54,657 nucleotides of DNA from Fragilariopsis cylindrus CCMP1102. Its lineage: Eukaryota > Bacillariophyta > Bacillariophyceae > Bacillariales > Bacillariaceae. A program made the translations under genes and the position numbers. Shown here one piece after another: positions 30,845 through 42,035 of the stretch (the first letter of the stretch is position 1; the number at the start of each line of letters is the position of its first letter). The stretch is taken from NCBI GenBank assembly GCA_900095095.1, contig FMBT01000483.1, forward strand, positions 25,001 to 79,657, read 5' to 3'. Under the pieces are notes generated by a model that saw nothing but the letters and a program-made list of their open reading frames with translations, had not been told where the DNA came from and ran no database searches.

Positions 30845-33800
30845 ATGAACATGAGCACTAACATAAGTAACAAGAACCAAACAGCTACTGCAAGCACTGC
30901 AGCTGCCAGTAATACAAGTAGTATTCCGGATGCTAATAACAAATACAACATTATTGCAAGTAACACCAATCTTGCCGTTACAAATAATTTGACAACGACG
31001 AAGACGACAACTATGAATACTAATAATAAAAATAATAGGGAGGCGGCTATATCTATGAACAAAAACAGCAGTACTTCTCCCAACAGTGTCACGAAGAAGA
31101 ACAATAAGGGTGGTCAAAATAATGATGCGAACAGTAATAGCAACAGCAATAAACCCAACAACAACAATAACAATTCGATTCCAGCGGTCATTCCATTGGT
31201 TCGGTCTCGAACTGCACCGTCATCTCCGCAGCTGCTGCTGCAGCAACAGCAACAGACGACACCACCACAAAGAGAACGATGTAACAGTGGATCACATCAG
31301 CCGCAGCAGGACAATAATAATAATTGGCAATGGGAAATAATGACGACGCCACCAGCGTCAACAACAAGACAACAACAACCACCACAGCAAAATGATCCTG
31401 ATACTCAAGAACAAGCATTATTTGAACAACGATTATGTGAGGATATATATGGAGTGGCGGTACGAAAAATTAATCAAAATGGAAAATCAAATCTTCGCTA
31501 TGTCAAATGTCTTTCCGTGGATGTATCAGAAATAATACCAACGACGACGAACACTAATAACAATGAGATTCGAATTTTTCTTCCTCTCGAAGTGTGTCCA
31601 GTCGACATTCTCGTGGTTCAGAGGTGGTGGATTTTCACGTTTCTTGAGTGGTGGTCGTGATCGCGATAGTAGTGTGGTGGTGGTGGTACACCTTCTTCTA
31701 ATAGTGCTGTTTTTGATTCGGATGCCCATCGAAGTCTACTACGTGGAAGTAATGTAAATATCAATATCAATAACAACAATAATCATAACAAAACGAATAA
31801 TACGCAAAATAACAATAATGACAATAGCAATGTCAATGACAAGATTCGAGTTTTATCGTGGGGAAAGAAAAAGGATGTCACGGTCCCCCTTGATCAATTT
31901 ACAGCCGTTCGTAAAGGAAAGGTAACGGATCGATCACGACGGAATCCATGTTCCGCATCACGGATCGTCTCATTAATCACAACGGACGACGACGACAGAA
32001 AGCCAAGGTGGTAGTAATATTCATAACAATAGCAATAGTAGTAGTTACCCGTCACTGGATATTGAAGCGCCGACACGATTGGATCGTGATAAATTTGCTC
32101 GAGCGTTTGCAAGATTTCTGAACATACCTTTACTGGAAGAGGGAGATTCTACTACTAGTCCTACTACGACTACTACGACTACTACTGGTGTTGGTAATAA
32201 GCCAAATCATATAAGGTCTTCATCATCTTCCTCGTCATTTCCGCAACAACTACAATATCAACAATTACAAGGTACAGATACAAGTATTCGAAGTAACAAG
32301 TCAGATATGTCACCACACTCATGGAAAGGTACGTTTAAAAAAAAAATTACACAAAATCCGCAGCACTATTTTTGCACCCATGAACTGTTTTCTTTTTGTA
32401 CGATGTTTTTAAATTCTTTTTTTCTCTTGTCACCTAACATTGATCGTCGATTTTTATGGATCGTACATCATTATCTAATTATGTCTATTACTCTTTTGGG
32501 TTTGCCCGTGTATAGATTCTCGTAACGTGACATCATCGGTGACTAACTCGATACCAGATATTGCCGTGACTACCACCAACTCGCATACGACAATAAATAG
32601 TTCATCGAGTCGTCCCCTACCGGTCGTCACCACAAGAGGAGTAGTAGCAGGAACGACAGCTGCTCATTCGAATTCGAAACCTCCCCGTAATAATCGGAGA
32701 AGTACTAGTAATGCTTCCTCAGGAGGAGGAGGAGGAGGTAATCCACTAACGACGTCGATGGTACTGTTGCCATCTTCTTCATCATCCCCCAATCATCAAC
32801 TAATCAATTCGAAAAATAATAGTAAGAGTAGTCGTAGTAACGGAGCAGATTCAGAAGCTCAATCGGATCCTCCATTGCATCTTTACAGTCTTCGTCATGT
32901 GGGGGTGGTAGCAACACCCATAATAATAATAATAATACAAATACCTCCACTGGCGGTGAGATCCACCAAAAAGATCAACAACAACAACAACCGAAACTAT
33001 CTCAACAACTCAAATGAGAAAATGGTGATAGAAATCTCCACTATGACAAAAATGACGTCAAATGCAGCCCAACGACCAGTAATACACCCGCAACATCGGC
33101 GACCGCCGCTCATGTTCATACCCATAGCACGCATAATACGAATACTGGCGAAAAAGATGATAATGATGATGATGATGTAGGATCTATCGTTTCGTCTATT
33201 ACCGGTGCTGGTTTTGACCAAGACTTGGTGGAAGAATTCATTTAGCACTCGAACGGATGAAAGTCGAATTAGAGGATCCCGAGCGGAAGCATCACGTGCA
33301 GTAAAAGTGCAGAACAGGCCATTCAAAGTGCCGAAAACAGTAACAGCAAGGATTGGAATAATACCGTGACGCACAAGGCAGCGGAAGCCGCCGCAACAGC
33401 CCAAAAGAGATCGGCCGAAGCGATGGCAAAGGCTAGAATAGCAGAGGAACGATTACAAATTGAACAGAAGGCGGCTGCTGGACGGAAAAAGCAAGTCGAA
33501 AAAGCGGAACAACAGGCAGCCCATTGGCAGACAAGAGCAGCCGCAGCTGAAATCCAACGATTCACTGTGGCGGAAGCATTGGAAAGTGAACGCAAAAAGA
33601 ATATGGAATTATTGGAAGCAGCAGCAGCAGCAAATAACAACAGCAATAACAAGCAGCAAGATGCATTCGATCCTTTCGATACCGATGATACTACGCCAGC
33701 GTCTAACAAATCAAATCTTTGACTACTAGTACTAGTATGACGCCTGTCACTATATCTCAAATGACGGTTGTTGAAGTCGATCGTCTTCGTTCGAAACTCG

Positions 33801-35095
33801 CAATGGAGAGCGCAAGGAGGCGGAAATTGTTGGACGAATTACAAGACTTGCGTGGATCAATCCGCGTATACTGTAGACCGAGGGTACCTCCCACATCATC
33901 ATCTACTAAAAAGTATCAGCCGACCATTGATATGGTATCAAACGAGGTTTTGATGCTTCATCGAGATCGTTCATCATTATCATCATCGCATACTTCTGCT
34001 ACTGCTCCTTTATCAAATAGTAGCAAAGTTGTTAGTTCTTCTTCTGATTCTACACCACTCTGTTTTGAATTTGATGGAATCTTATCCTCCGATATGAGTC
34101 AAAATGATGTATACGCAGAATTTGAAGCTATATGTGCAAGTGTCGTGGAAGGGTACAAGGTATGTATTATGACATACGGTCAAGCTGACTCAGGTAAAAC
34201 GCATACCATGCTCGGTGAAGTACATTGCAATAAGAAAGACCATTCGGTTTCGATCGATAATCATGGGATACATCTTCGTTCGATGAAGCAACTATTTTCT
34301 CTTCTGGAACATCGTCGTGACCGATTCCTCGATACGGTAACACTAAATCTAGTGGAAGTTCACGATGAACGGTTGATTGATCTGTTAGCCGGTACCGATT
34401 TTGGTGAAGCACATGGACGAGTGGAGGGATCTCGAAAGAGTTCTAGCAGTAATTCAATTTCATCGTCACGTCCGAAGTTAGAGATAAAAACAAATCGAGA
34501 TGGAGAAACAGTCCTACGAGGTGTTCTTTCAGTCGAAGTCTCGTCCTTTGAAGACGTTCTTTGTGTTTGGAATGAGATCTTAGCGACGAGATCGAGTCGA
34601 CTTGCGGAACAAGAAATTGACGCCAGAGCTTATGAATTGGATAGTCACGTTGTCGCAACTCTCAAAGTCTCATCGATTAATATCGTCACTGGTGCATCCG
34701 CATCTGGGCAGATTCAATTCGTTGACTTTGCCTCTTCGGACGTAGTGTCTACGAAGCGCTCATTGGGTGTTTCTTCTTCGAAAAGGCTATCAATAAATTC
34801 GTCCTCCGATCAGTTATTAGAAGACTGGAAATTCACCAACAAATCGTTAAATGCAGTCCGTGATGTTGTCCAGGCACGAACTCAGTATCAACGTTCGGTT
34901 CCATATAGAAACTCTACTATCACCCATGTACTCAGTGATAGTTTGGAGTCAGATACAAAGGTGGTTATGATCGCATGTGTCAGTACTGATGAAAAAGATG
35001 TCCAAAATACTACATGTACGCTACAATTTGCACAAGAAATGCGTAAGGTAACTGTCGGAAAGGCTACAAGACATACCTCAGTAGGTAAAACATAA
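30845..35095 (+). CDS. Kinesin-14-like motor protein with N-terminal PH-like region; many frame breaks
   Basis: Starts at 30845 (MNMSTNISNK, Asn/Thr-rich). A PH-like region follows: EQALFEQRLCEDIYGVAVRK, SNLRYVKCLSVDVSEI, then in other frames KIRVLSWGKKKDVTVPLDQF, VRKGKVTDRSRRN, SLDIEAPTRLDRDKFARAFA. A GT-AG intron lies at 32329-32515. Next come a Ser-rich part, DDDDVGSIVSSITGAGF, and an Ala/Glu coiled coil (33360-33700). The motor is last (33719-35095): neck ELQDLRGSIRVYCRPR, as in minus-end kinesin-14, P-loop GQADSGKTHTM (canonical GQTGSGKT), NKSLNAVRDVV, VPYRNSTITHVLSDSL. Switch I (NxxSSRSH) is not intact and switch II reads VDFASSD instead of VDLAGSE, so ATPase activity is doubtful. At least nine frame changes and one in-frame TGA (near 33015) fall before the motor, none inside it. 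Confidence 0.75.
32329..32515 (+). other. Intron in the kinesin-like gene
   Basis: Donor AAAG|GTACGTTT, acceptor GTGTATAG|ATTCTCG; 187 nt. Splicing joins SWK-D-SRNVTSSV in frame and removes T-rich sequence with stops. Confidence 0.8.
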
Positions 35096-35391
35096 TAATA
35101 ATAATAGTAATAATAACCATTTTTGATGCTCTTTTTTCGTGTGTCACAAAAATGAAAATATCTTATCTTATAGAAATCGTTGCGATGTTTATTTAATAAT
35201 TATTGAATACAATAGCAATATAATATTTATCGGAATTGGGAGTTGAATGCATCTTTCTTCCTTTCATATTCTCACATTAACAATAGAGACATTGTCCTCT
35301 AAATAGTTCTTTCCGCACTTTTAAGATAGATCTTCGAACTTAAGTACACATTGCCGCTCACAAAGAAACGCCCCCAAGTACGATGATTAGT
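35096..35391. other. Convergent spacer
   Basis: About 295 bp of AT-rich 3' flanks with an ATA/ATAATAATA stretch after the kinesin stop. No gene. Confidence 0.4.
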
Positions 35392-37045
35392 CTATTCAAA
35401 GATTTCTAAACGAGCACCAAGGAATCTTTGTAACACCCACGGCGTGTCCATACCAATACGGGCATCGCGGGTTGTCATAATACATTCGCATGTCGGTGGG
35501 ACATCCAGCAGACGGATTGTTGCCTGACCAGCATAAAAATGACAATAATCGGAAAACATCAGATTATCCAATTTAACATACCACACATGTTTTAGCTGTT
35601 CAGCGGTGAATTGAGGAACGATTCCGTTCCCATAGCTACCCCCCATGCAACTGAAGGTTACTAATTTTGGTAGAGCTCCAGCAATATAGGAACCTTTGCA
35701 TAGACCTGATACGTTTAGTACAGTCAAAGTTGGTGACGCAATGAGTAGCCGTCGCGTATACGTGCAATTTCCAGCGCTTTTGATGTTTAGTTCTTGTAAT
35801 TTATCTAGATTTCCTATCATACGAGTGACAATCATTCCATCAAAGTGGAGTGCATCCCTAACCCACGAAGTGCCAATTACTCCAAGTGACACATCGAGTC
35901 TGTATATGTTATTAAGCGAAAAGATAGATTCGCTCAAGTATTCACGACAATTTACACGTGCATTGGGGATTGCAATACTGACTTCCAGCTCCAAAAGGTT
36001 TTCACAATTGGCTGCAATGGCATCGTGAAGTCGACGTTGGGTTGGGGCAGGAAAACAGTATGGAACATCAACTGCTCGAGACATGGCTTCTAATGAAACC
36101 GCACCGGTGTCACCACGTAGATCAATAACCCCTCCCTCTAAGGAGTGGTCCCTCGCGTGGTGGTATGCTTCACTCACCCACTGGCTATTATGACGATGGC
36201 GTAGGTCGCTATTATAATTATATAGGCAGTATGCGCGGATAAATGTCAGTTTTGATGTTTCGCATGTGTTCAAAAGCTGTCCAGGAAGAGAACATCACCA
36301 AGTTCTGCTTTAAATATTAATGATCCTATCGAAAATTTGTGTTTGCACAACCAATGAATACATGGAAACAATTTTTTCGACATGTAAGGCGTCCAAGTTG
36401 ACATTTAATCGTCCAAAGATAAGAGGTGCATTTTCACTGCAAACTCTCCTCCAAGTGTTACTAACTCTAGTTAATTTCGAGTAGACAATACATGCATCTT
36501 TGACAAAAAGCAGCTGACTCCTTTGTTGTTCACGTCCGTTTTCATCCAGAACAATATCATTTGAAGATCCCAAGAAACTAAATATCGTCACTAACAAACC
36601 ACTATCATTGATAACTCGCAGTAATTGTTCCTGTGACCGTGGTACTCTTCTCATAGTTTCACATGGCATATTGTCCCTTCCTCCACTTGAGAGGAGTCGC
36701 AGTTCCACGTTCACGAACCGCAACCGTCATCCAACATCCTCTCGATGGATATTCCAATACCACTGCCTCGCGTCCATTACAATCACGTTTGGTGCCTTTG
36801 CCACTCTTCAGAAGAACAATTTGTCCATTGATGAGCTGAGGAGCCGTTCGATTATTATTTTTCCTTGTTCTTCTATTCACCATCTTGATTTCGTCGTCAA
36901 TTTTTTTCTTCTTACTTATTAAGTCGGTTAGAACGGCTTTAGCTTTGAGAATTTTAGCCTCCAATTCCTCCTGTTCAAAATGCAACGATAGCTGTTCCAA
37001 AGAATCATCATTCTTGTTGGCGGTGGTAATGCGAGGGCAACTCAT
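35392..37045 (-). CDS. F-box-like protein with N-terminal KOW-like segment and leucine-rich C-terminus
   Basis: Three blocks in order on the minus strand. (1) From the ATG at 37045 (MSCPRITT): a coiled coil (LEQLSLHFEQEELEAKILKA), then NGQIVLLKSGKGTKRDC and GREAVVLEYPSRGCWMTV, a small KOW/SH3-like sheet. (2) From about 36690: RSQEQLLRVINDSGLLVTIF, SFLGSSND, LTRVSNTWRRVCSENAPLIF, which fits an F-box helix set. (3) 36276-35392: leucine-rich pattern (NLLELEVSIAIP, IYRLDVSLGVIG, LQELNIKSAGN, LTVLNVSGLC, LPKLVTFSCMGG). Blocks 2 and 3 are in the same frame and join cleanly if a 75-nt GT-AG intron (36351-36277) is removed. Blocks 1 and 2 differ by one frame step (+1 sense). F-box proteins choose substrates for SCF ubiquitin ligases. 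One gene is my preferred reading; two adjacent genes are possible. Confidence 0.6.
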
Positions 37046-37760
37046 GGCGGACGAAGAAAACAAGGGCAGGTAGAATAAGAAAGAGATGAATAATACAATC
37101 TTTTGTGATGGAGATGAATTTACAAAAAAAGAAGTTGAAGGCACAAAATTCAGTAAAAAGGGGGCGCGGGGAGTGCGGGCGCGCTTAGTTTAAATCAAAC
37201 TACACTGCACCTGCTTACAGTAGCTGCTATCTACAGGTAGATGATAGGTTTCGTACTGATTGTAATAGAATTCAAAATATTAGTAACCCAAGTTCAAGCA
37301 CTTTCAAAAACAGCGACCTACATACATCAAGACAAGATACAAAAAAGGTAGCCATTCCTGGATGGAATTGCATCATGAAGGCAAGCACAAATTTGACCCA
37401 TCATCCTATATTTTCAAGTCATGTGGTATTCTATTTTTCAGTTAAGCATGTAAAATCTGCAGATTTTAATATTAAAAATTCTTTCCCTTATCTTAGTTAA
37501 GATTGTCCCGCCCCAAGTTTAAGGTGTATCCCTGAGCACGCATATTCAATATTAACGTGTATGAGCGGTTTACGAAAGTGTTTCATTATTTTTATATAAC
37601 TATTTTTATTTTCGGTAATGCAAACAACCCTGTCTTTCCCTCGCTCGTACAATATACAGTCCATTATTTATTTCAGTGCTACGATGAATTATTAATCTCT
37701 TCTTTTCTTTTTCTTTTTTTACTTAGAGTAACTACAATTGTTTTCCTCTTTTTCAAGTCA
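37046..37760. other. Intergenic between F-box gene and TFIIS
   Basis: 715 bp. A GC-rich patch GGGGGCGCGGGGAGTGCGGGCGCGC at 37159-37183, just 5' of the F-box gene, stands out from the AT-rich surroundings and is a likely promoter element. The right part is the TFIIS 3' flank. No gene seen. Confidence 0.45.
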
Positions 37761-39005
37761 CTATGAAAACTTCCAACGATTGTTACAAGCAAGACATAAA
37801 CAAAAACTGTCATCGGTTCATCAGCCGATCGTGTTTGCTTTGTGTACTAGTAGTTTTTGTAGATTTGCATCGGCCACTGTTATTACACCCAGAAAAAATA
37901 GAACGAAAACAAAATGATTGCAAACAATGGATGATAATAAAGGTGAGTATTCTATTTGTTGCGTCTATTTTCGTTATGAAAAAAAGAAAAGAAATACTCG
38001 AAAACTCGAAACTCAAATCGTCTTCGATTTAATCAGTATAGTCAACAACAACAACAACAATAAAACAAGGAAAAAGGAGCACAATTCAAGAGACGTAACT
38101 GTTTCAACGTACCATGTAAATAAACTAGCATTCAGTAAATCACCGGTAATACCACACATTTCATTAATTTTATCTTCATTTTGTGTATCCCAATCTAATA
38201 AATTAGAATCCATCACTTGCTTTTTACGTTCTTCAATTTCTTTCCGTTTTTTATCATTGACTAATTCTTCACTGGACAAATCTACTAATTTCTTCGATGG
38301 GATTTGTCCTAATATAATTTGACAGGCCAATGAGGAATTTTTTTTAATATTAAAACATAAGGATCGTGCCTTTGATAAATACTCTGTTTTATTGGATAAA
38401 AATTTAGCTTGTATGGATTGTTCCACATCAGTGGCACGTTCCACCACTAAATGATCAATAGCATCTGGATTAATGCCCTGTTTGATTAGACTCGTTTTTG
38501 TGTTTATTAATATATCATGTAATTTTTGACACGTAGTTTGACGATAGGGTTGTAATGAAAACCATTGTTCACGCATTTCTGCTGTTGCTGCATTCGTACT
38601 ATCTCTTCGTTTAGGTTTTACAGCTGCTGCTGCTGCTGCTGCTTTTGCTGTCTTCGCTGCTGATGCTGCAGGTTTCTGTTCTTCCTCTTCTCCTTTGCTG
38701 TTGCTGTTGCTGTTGCTGTTGTTGTTGCTGTTGTTGTTGTTGGTCACTTCACCTTTTGCTATTGCTTTCCATTTTTTAACGAGTGCTTTAGCGGTGGGAC
38801 CAATTATTTCATGCTTTTTAAATTTTGATACAATCGTTCCGATTAAAGTTTTAGTAAGTATTTCCAGATTCACATCAAACGATTCCAGTTGTTGTAACAT
38901 ATCCTTTAATGTTTCAATATCATCATCGGAAAGTGTTTCTACACCAGATGCAACCTTTTTTGACATGGATTGTTTTATCAATTCAATTTTCTTAATCGTC
39001 GCCAT
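37761..39005 (-). CDS. Transcription elongation factor TFIIS, two exons
   Basis: TFIIS stimulates RNA polymerase II transcript cleavage to rescue stalled complexes. Exon 1 (39005 to about 38155) encodes domain I (MATIKKIELIKQSM, TLKDMLQQLESFDVNLEIL, LIGTIVSKFKKHE, VKKWKAIAKG), an Asn/Ala linker, then domain II (REQWFSLQPYRQTTCQKL, HDILIN, DVEQSIQAKF, YLSKARSLCFNIKKNSSLAC, ILGQIPSKKLVDLSSEEL). The domain III zinc ribbon lies in a second exon (37876-37761): CGRCK when joined, then TRSADEPMTVFV with the catalytic Asp-Glu, and CLACNNRWKFS before a TAG at 37761. The first Cys pair forms only across the splice. The intron edges are not a simple GT-AG pair, and two -1 frame changes fall inside exon 2. 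Without exon 2 the frame reads into a hydrophobic junk tail. Alanine and Asn runs are trinucleotide repeats. Confidence 0.85.
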
Positions 39006-39548
39006 GATGATTTAATTTTTAGAGACGTTTTCTGTTGTTGTTGTTGTTGTTTCAGAGTTTTGCGTTTACGACCGTTGGCGAATGAGGATTTCAGAAAAGC
39101 TATAACTGAGGTCGTTCAGGTAATGAATAAATGAGATATAGTTTATACTAGTAAGGATTTTGCATGTAAAAATATACATGTCACCCACCATGGTCGAGTG
39201 TCGAAAATCGTTGGCAGCAATAAAATTCCTTTTGTGAGATATCTAAAGCTGATTGCAGACAGACGATAAAGCGCGCGAAAAAGTTCATATTCGCGTTTGT
39301 TTCGTACTCATGACTCCGTAATTTACGGGATTAAAATAGATTGAACTTGGTTGTGCGTATCTTACGAGACACACAAAGCTGAAGAAACAATGTAAAAGTA
39401 CGTGATGTGCCAAGACAAACAGCAATGAAGAGATGATGGCGTTTCAGCCAACATCCTCTTGATCCATCTAGTCTATTAGCACTCTCTCTTGTTATCGAAA
39501 CTCAAGACAACTTAGATACATCACTCTATTCAATTACATACACTCACC
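39006..39548. other. Divergent promoter region TFIIS / FCP
   Basis: 540 bp holding the promoters of TFIIS (minus) and the light-harvesting gene (plus). Near 39275-39300 there is a GCGCGCGAAAAAG stretch. Light-responsive control of the FCP gene is expected from the family but no specific motif is assigned. Confidence 0.45.
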
Positions 39549-40435
39549 ATGAAGACTATTGCCGCATTATCACTTTGTCTTGCATCGGCTTCTGCCTTTG
39601 CTCCTACCACAACGAGGAATTCTGCTGTCAGCGTCGTAGCACCTCTTAATGCAGCAGTCGATGATGCATTTGGTATTAGTATCGAAACTGGAAATAAATG
39701 TCCACCACTTGGAAAATTAATCTTACAGGATGCTGGACCGGAAGGTGTGAAATGGTTCCAAAATGCGGAACTGAAACATGGACGTGTGGCTATGGTAGCA
39801 ACGATTGGATTTTGGGTACAAAAACTGGGTGTCCATTTTCCCTTGTACTTAGGCCCATCAGGATCGAATGGCTTTCATCCGGAATCAGCGGATAATTGGT
39901 TACTTAGTTCCACCACCGGTACCACATTTGCGGATATCGCCCAGGCTGCACCACTGGATGCCATTAATATGGTACCGGCACAAGGTTGGTTTCAAATCTT
40001 TTTAGTGGCCGGATGGTTTGAATGTATCGCATACGATCGACAATGGGCACAAGAGGGAAGTGGTGATATGATTCCTGGTGATTACGGATACGATCCATTA
40101 GGATTTACAAAGAAAGAAGGTGGTATTGCTGGTAAAGATTTCGAAAGTCTACGTATGAAAGAAATCAAAAATGGACGTGTTGCAATGTAAGTTTAGTTAT
40201 GTTATGTTATAAATAATATATTCATTCATATTTGGTATTCGATAATTCTCTCTTTTTTCTCTTTTTGACTTTTTCAGTCACTCACACGTTCCATCCTTTC
40301 TTTCTTCCTACTTATCTTTCTCTTTTTTCATGTGTAACAATTCATTCATATCTAATATTTAAATTCAGGATGACAATCGCTGCATGGGTTTCGAATGAAG
40401 CGATCCCTGGAGCTCTTCCAACTTGGCATCCATAG
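39549..40435 (+). CDS. Fucoxanthin-chlorophyll a/c light-harvesting protein, two exons
   Basis: Thylakoid antenna protein binding fucoxanthin and chlorophylls a and c. Exon 1 is 39549-40186; the intron is 40187-40368 (GTAAGT to TTCAG, 182 nt); exon 2 is 40369-40435. The N-terminus is a bipartite plastid leader: signal peptide MKTIAALSLCLASASA cut before FAPTTTR (ASAFAP motif). Helix 1 carries the chlorophyll-binding ELKHGRVAMVATIGF; a middle helix is GWFQIFLVAGWFECIAYDRQ; then the GDYGYDPLGF loop; helix 3 EIKNGRVAM|MTIAAWVSNEA, split by the intron inside the Met codon. The carboxyl end is short (IPGALPTWHP). The ExxHxR/ExxNxR pair is the LHC hallmark. Subfamily (Lhcf, Lhcr or other) is not assigned. 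The gene is intact and without low-complexity tracts, as expected for a highly expressed gene. Confidence 0.95.
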
Positions 40436-41241
40436 ATAGATGTTGGTCTATCCTGTCTTTTTTTGTCTCGGCTACTGTAGTTATATCATAGACAACAACA
40501 AAACTAATTTAATGTGACTTGACACCGCTACGCTACGCTAGCTAGCTGATGTGTGTCTCCATTAATATTATATAATAGATTCATTATTATTTCCAATTCA
40601 GTCGAATTCTTTATTATTCTTTTCCGTGTACATTATACTTCCATTATACACACACTCCTACTACTTTTGCATTATATATGCTTCACTATTCTATCTCTGA
40701 AATTAACTGTGTATTGTAAAGAATACGGTAGTCACTACGGTACAATACTTGCCGTCGTCCTCAAAAACCCAATAAATGTATGTTTCGTTAATAAATCGCG
40801 GTATAATCTTAACATCAACAATCCCTCTCCTGAATTAGAGGAATCAGGTGGGTGAATTGTGACGTACCTGCCTACGTTAAGCGATGTTGTATCTCGGCTT
40901 CTACAGTACTAAGGTTCACAAGTATCATGTATTGGAAACAATATGCGACTTTTCTATACTACTGGTAAAGCTTACGATGTTTCATGCACCATGCAACTAT
41001 TTTGAGGTGTACTCTTGTACATTATGTGCAGTATACTTGAGTTTGAAAAGACAGTAAACAAATGCGGTTATCTAGCTAGTACTGTAGGATATATAACTGA
41101 TCTAAGGGTATTACTTATAATATAAATGCTGGATTTGAATATACTCCTATTAATTATATCCGACGCAATAAATAATACTTATAATATTATGCTAGCCTAG
41201 TAGTACTGCAACACAAGTAAGGGTAAAGTCATTCTAAATTT
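40436..41241. other. Convergent intergenic region
   Basis: 800 bp of AT-rich sequence between the FCP and MsrA stops. No coding or RNA signal seen. Confidence 0.45.
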
Positions 41242-42035
41242 TTAAAGCTCTACAACTTTCGAATCAAGGAATCGTTCTAATGTAATTGCAAGTCCAATAG
41301 CAACAGTCGAACCATTCGCAACATTCTTAATTGTTTCTAGTAAACTCGCATTATTTGCAAATATTGGATCTAATATACCAGATGCAATTGCTAACAGTAC
41401 AAAAATTAATGCAAATCTTGGACGTTGTTTTTGCCAATATCCTTGATGATATCCTTCTGCTGCATAAAATTTTGTACGTGGATATTCTATAGATGTCATT
41501 CAGCTTTAAATCCATCTGATTCACGTTGATAATTAATTTCTTTATTTTGTTCGGACCAATTTGATGCCACATTGTATTGTTCCTCATCATATGGGAATAT
41601 TATTGATGAATATTGTCTTGACTGTGGTGCTGGTTTTTGTTTATCAAAGAATACATTTAACAATTCATCATAACTTATAATATTATCATCATATGTAACT
41701 TGTACACCTTCAACCCAATCTTGTCCATAACAAACATTTTCATAAGAAGGAACTGTTTTTTTCTTATCATCATCGAATCGTTTATTTCCTGTATATCCAC
41801 TAACGGTATCAATTATACCATCAACCTTTAACATCGATTCTGCTGGTTCCCAGAAACAACCCATTCCGAATGATGCTTCCTTCACAGCACGTAATAATGA
41901 AGATGACGATACTAACGATGTTGAGGCTGATGATGGCGATAACAATCGAGATACAGTACCTGACGTGAATGCCGCAACAGCAGTTGAACCGAGAAGTACC
42001 AATATAGATACTAAGAGGACTATGATTGAATTCAT
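41242..42035 (-). CDS. msrA: Peptide methionine-S-sulfoxide reductase (MsrA) with C-terminal membrane segments, one frame break
   Basis: Repairs methionine S-sulfoxide using thioredoxin. The ATG at 42035 starts a signal-anchor-like leader (IIVLLVSILVLLGSTAVAAF), with an AAF-type site suggesting plastid targeting via the ER. The catalytic motif FGMGCFWEPAES has Cys near residue 60, then VDGIIDTVSGYTGN, VCYGQDWVEGVQVTYDD, LLNVFFDKQKPAPQ, SIIFPYDEEQ. The frame stops at 41496. The family's conserved end, TSIEYPRTKFYAAEGYHQGY (equivalent to the usual 'FY.AE.YHQ.Y'), is in the -1 frame from about 41499. Beyond it, where MsrA normally ends, two hydrophobic stretches follow (RFALIFVLLAIASGILDPIF and STVAIGLAITLERFL), so the enzyme appears membrane-anchored. 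This tail is in the same open frame as the conserved YHQGY motif. Confidence 0.85.

Noticed and set aside
31086..31340. Basic plus-strand frame in the kinesin N-terminal part
   Set aside because: Out-of-frame reading of Asn/Gln codons; no start context or domain.
33200..33730. Programmed -1 ribosomal frameshift signals
   Set aside because: I looked for X XXY YYZ heptamers at the break points and found no common site or obvious downstream stem; kept only as an alternative in the frame-break finding.
37763..38032. Plus-strand frame with an AAAG|GTGAGT donor-like site
   Set aside because: It is the reverse of the TFIIS zinc-ribbon exon and intron; no protein sense, and the minus strand carries TRSADEPMT.
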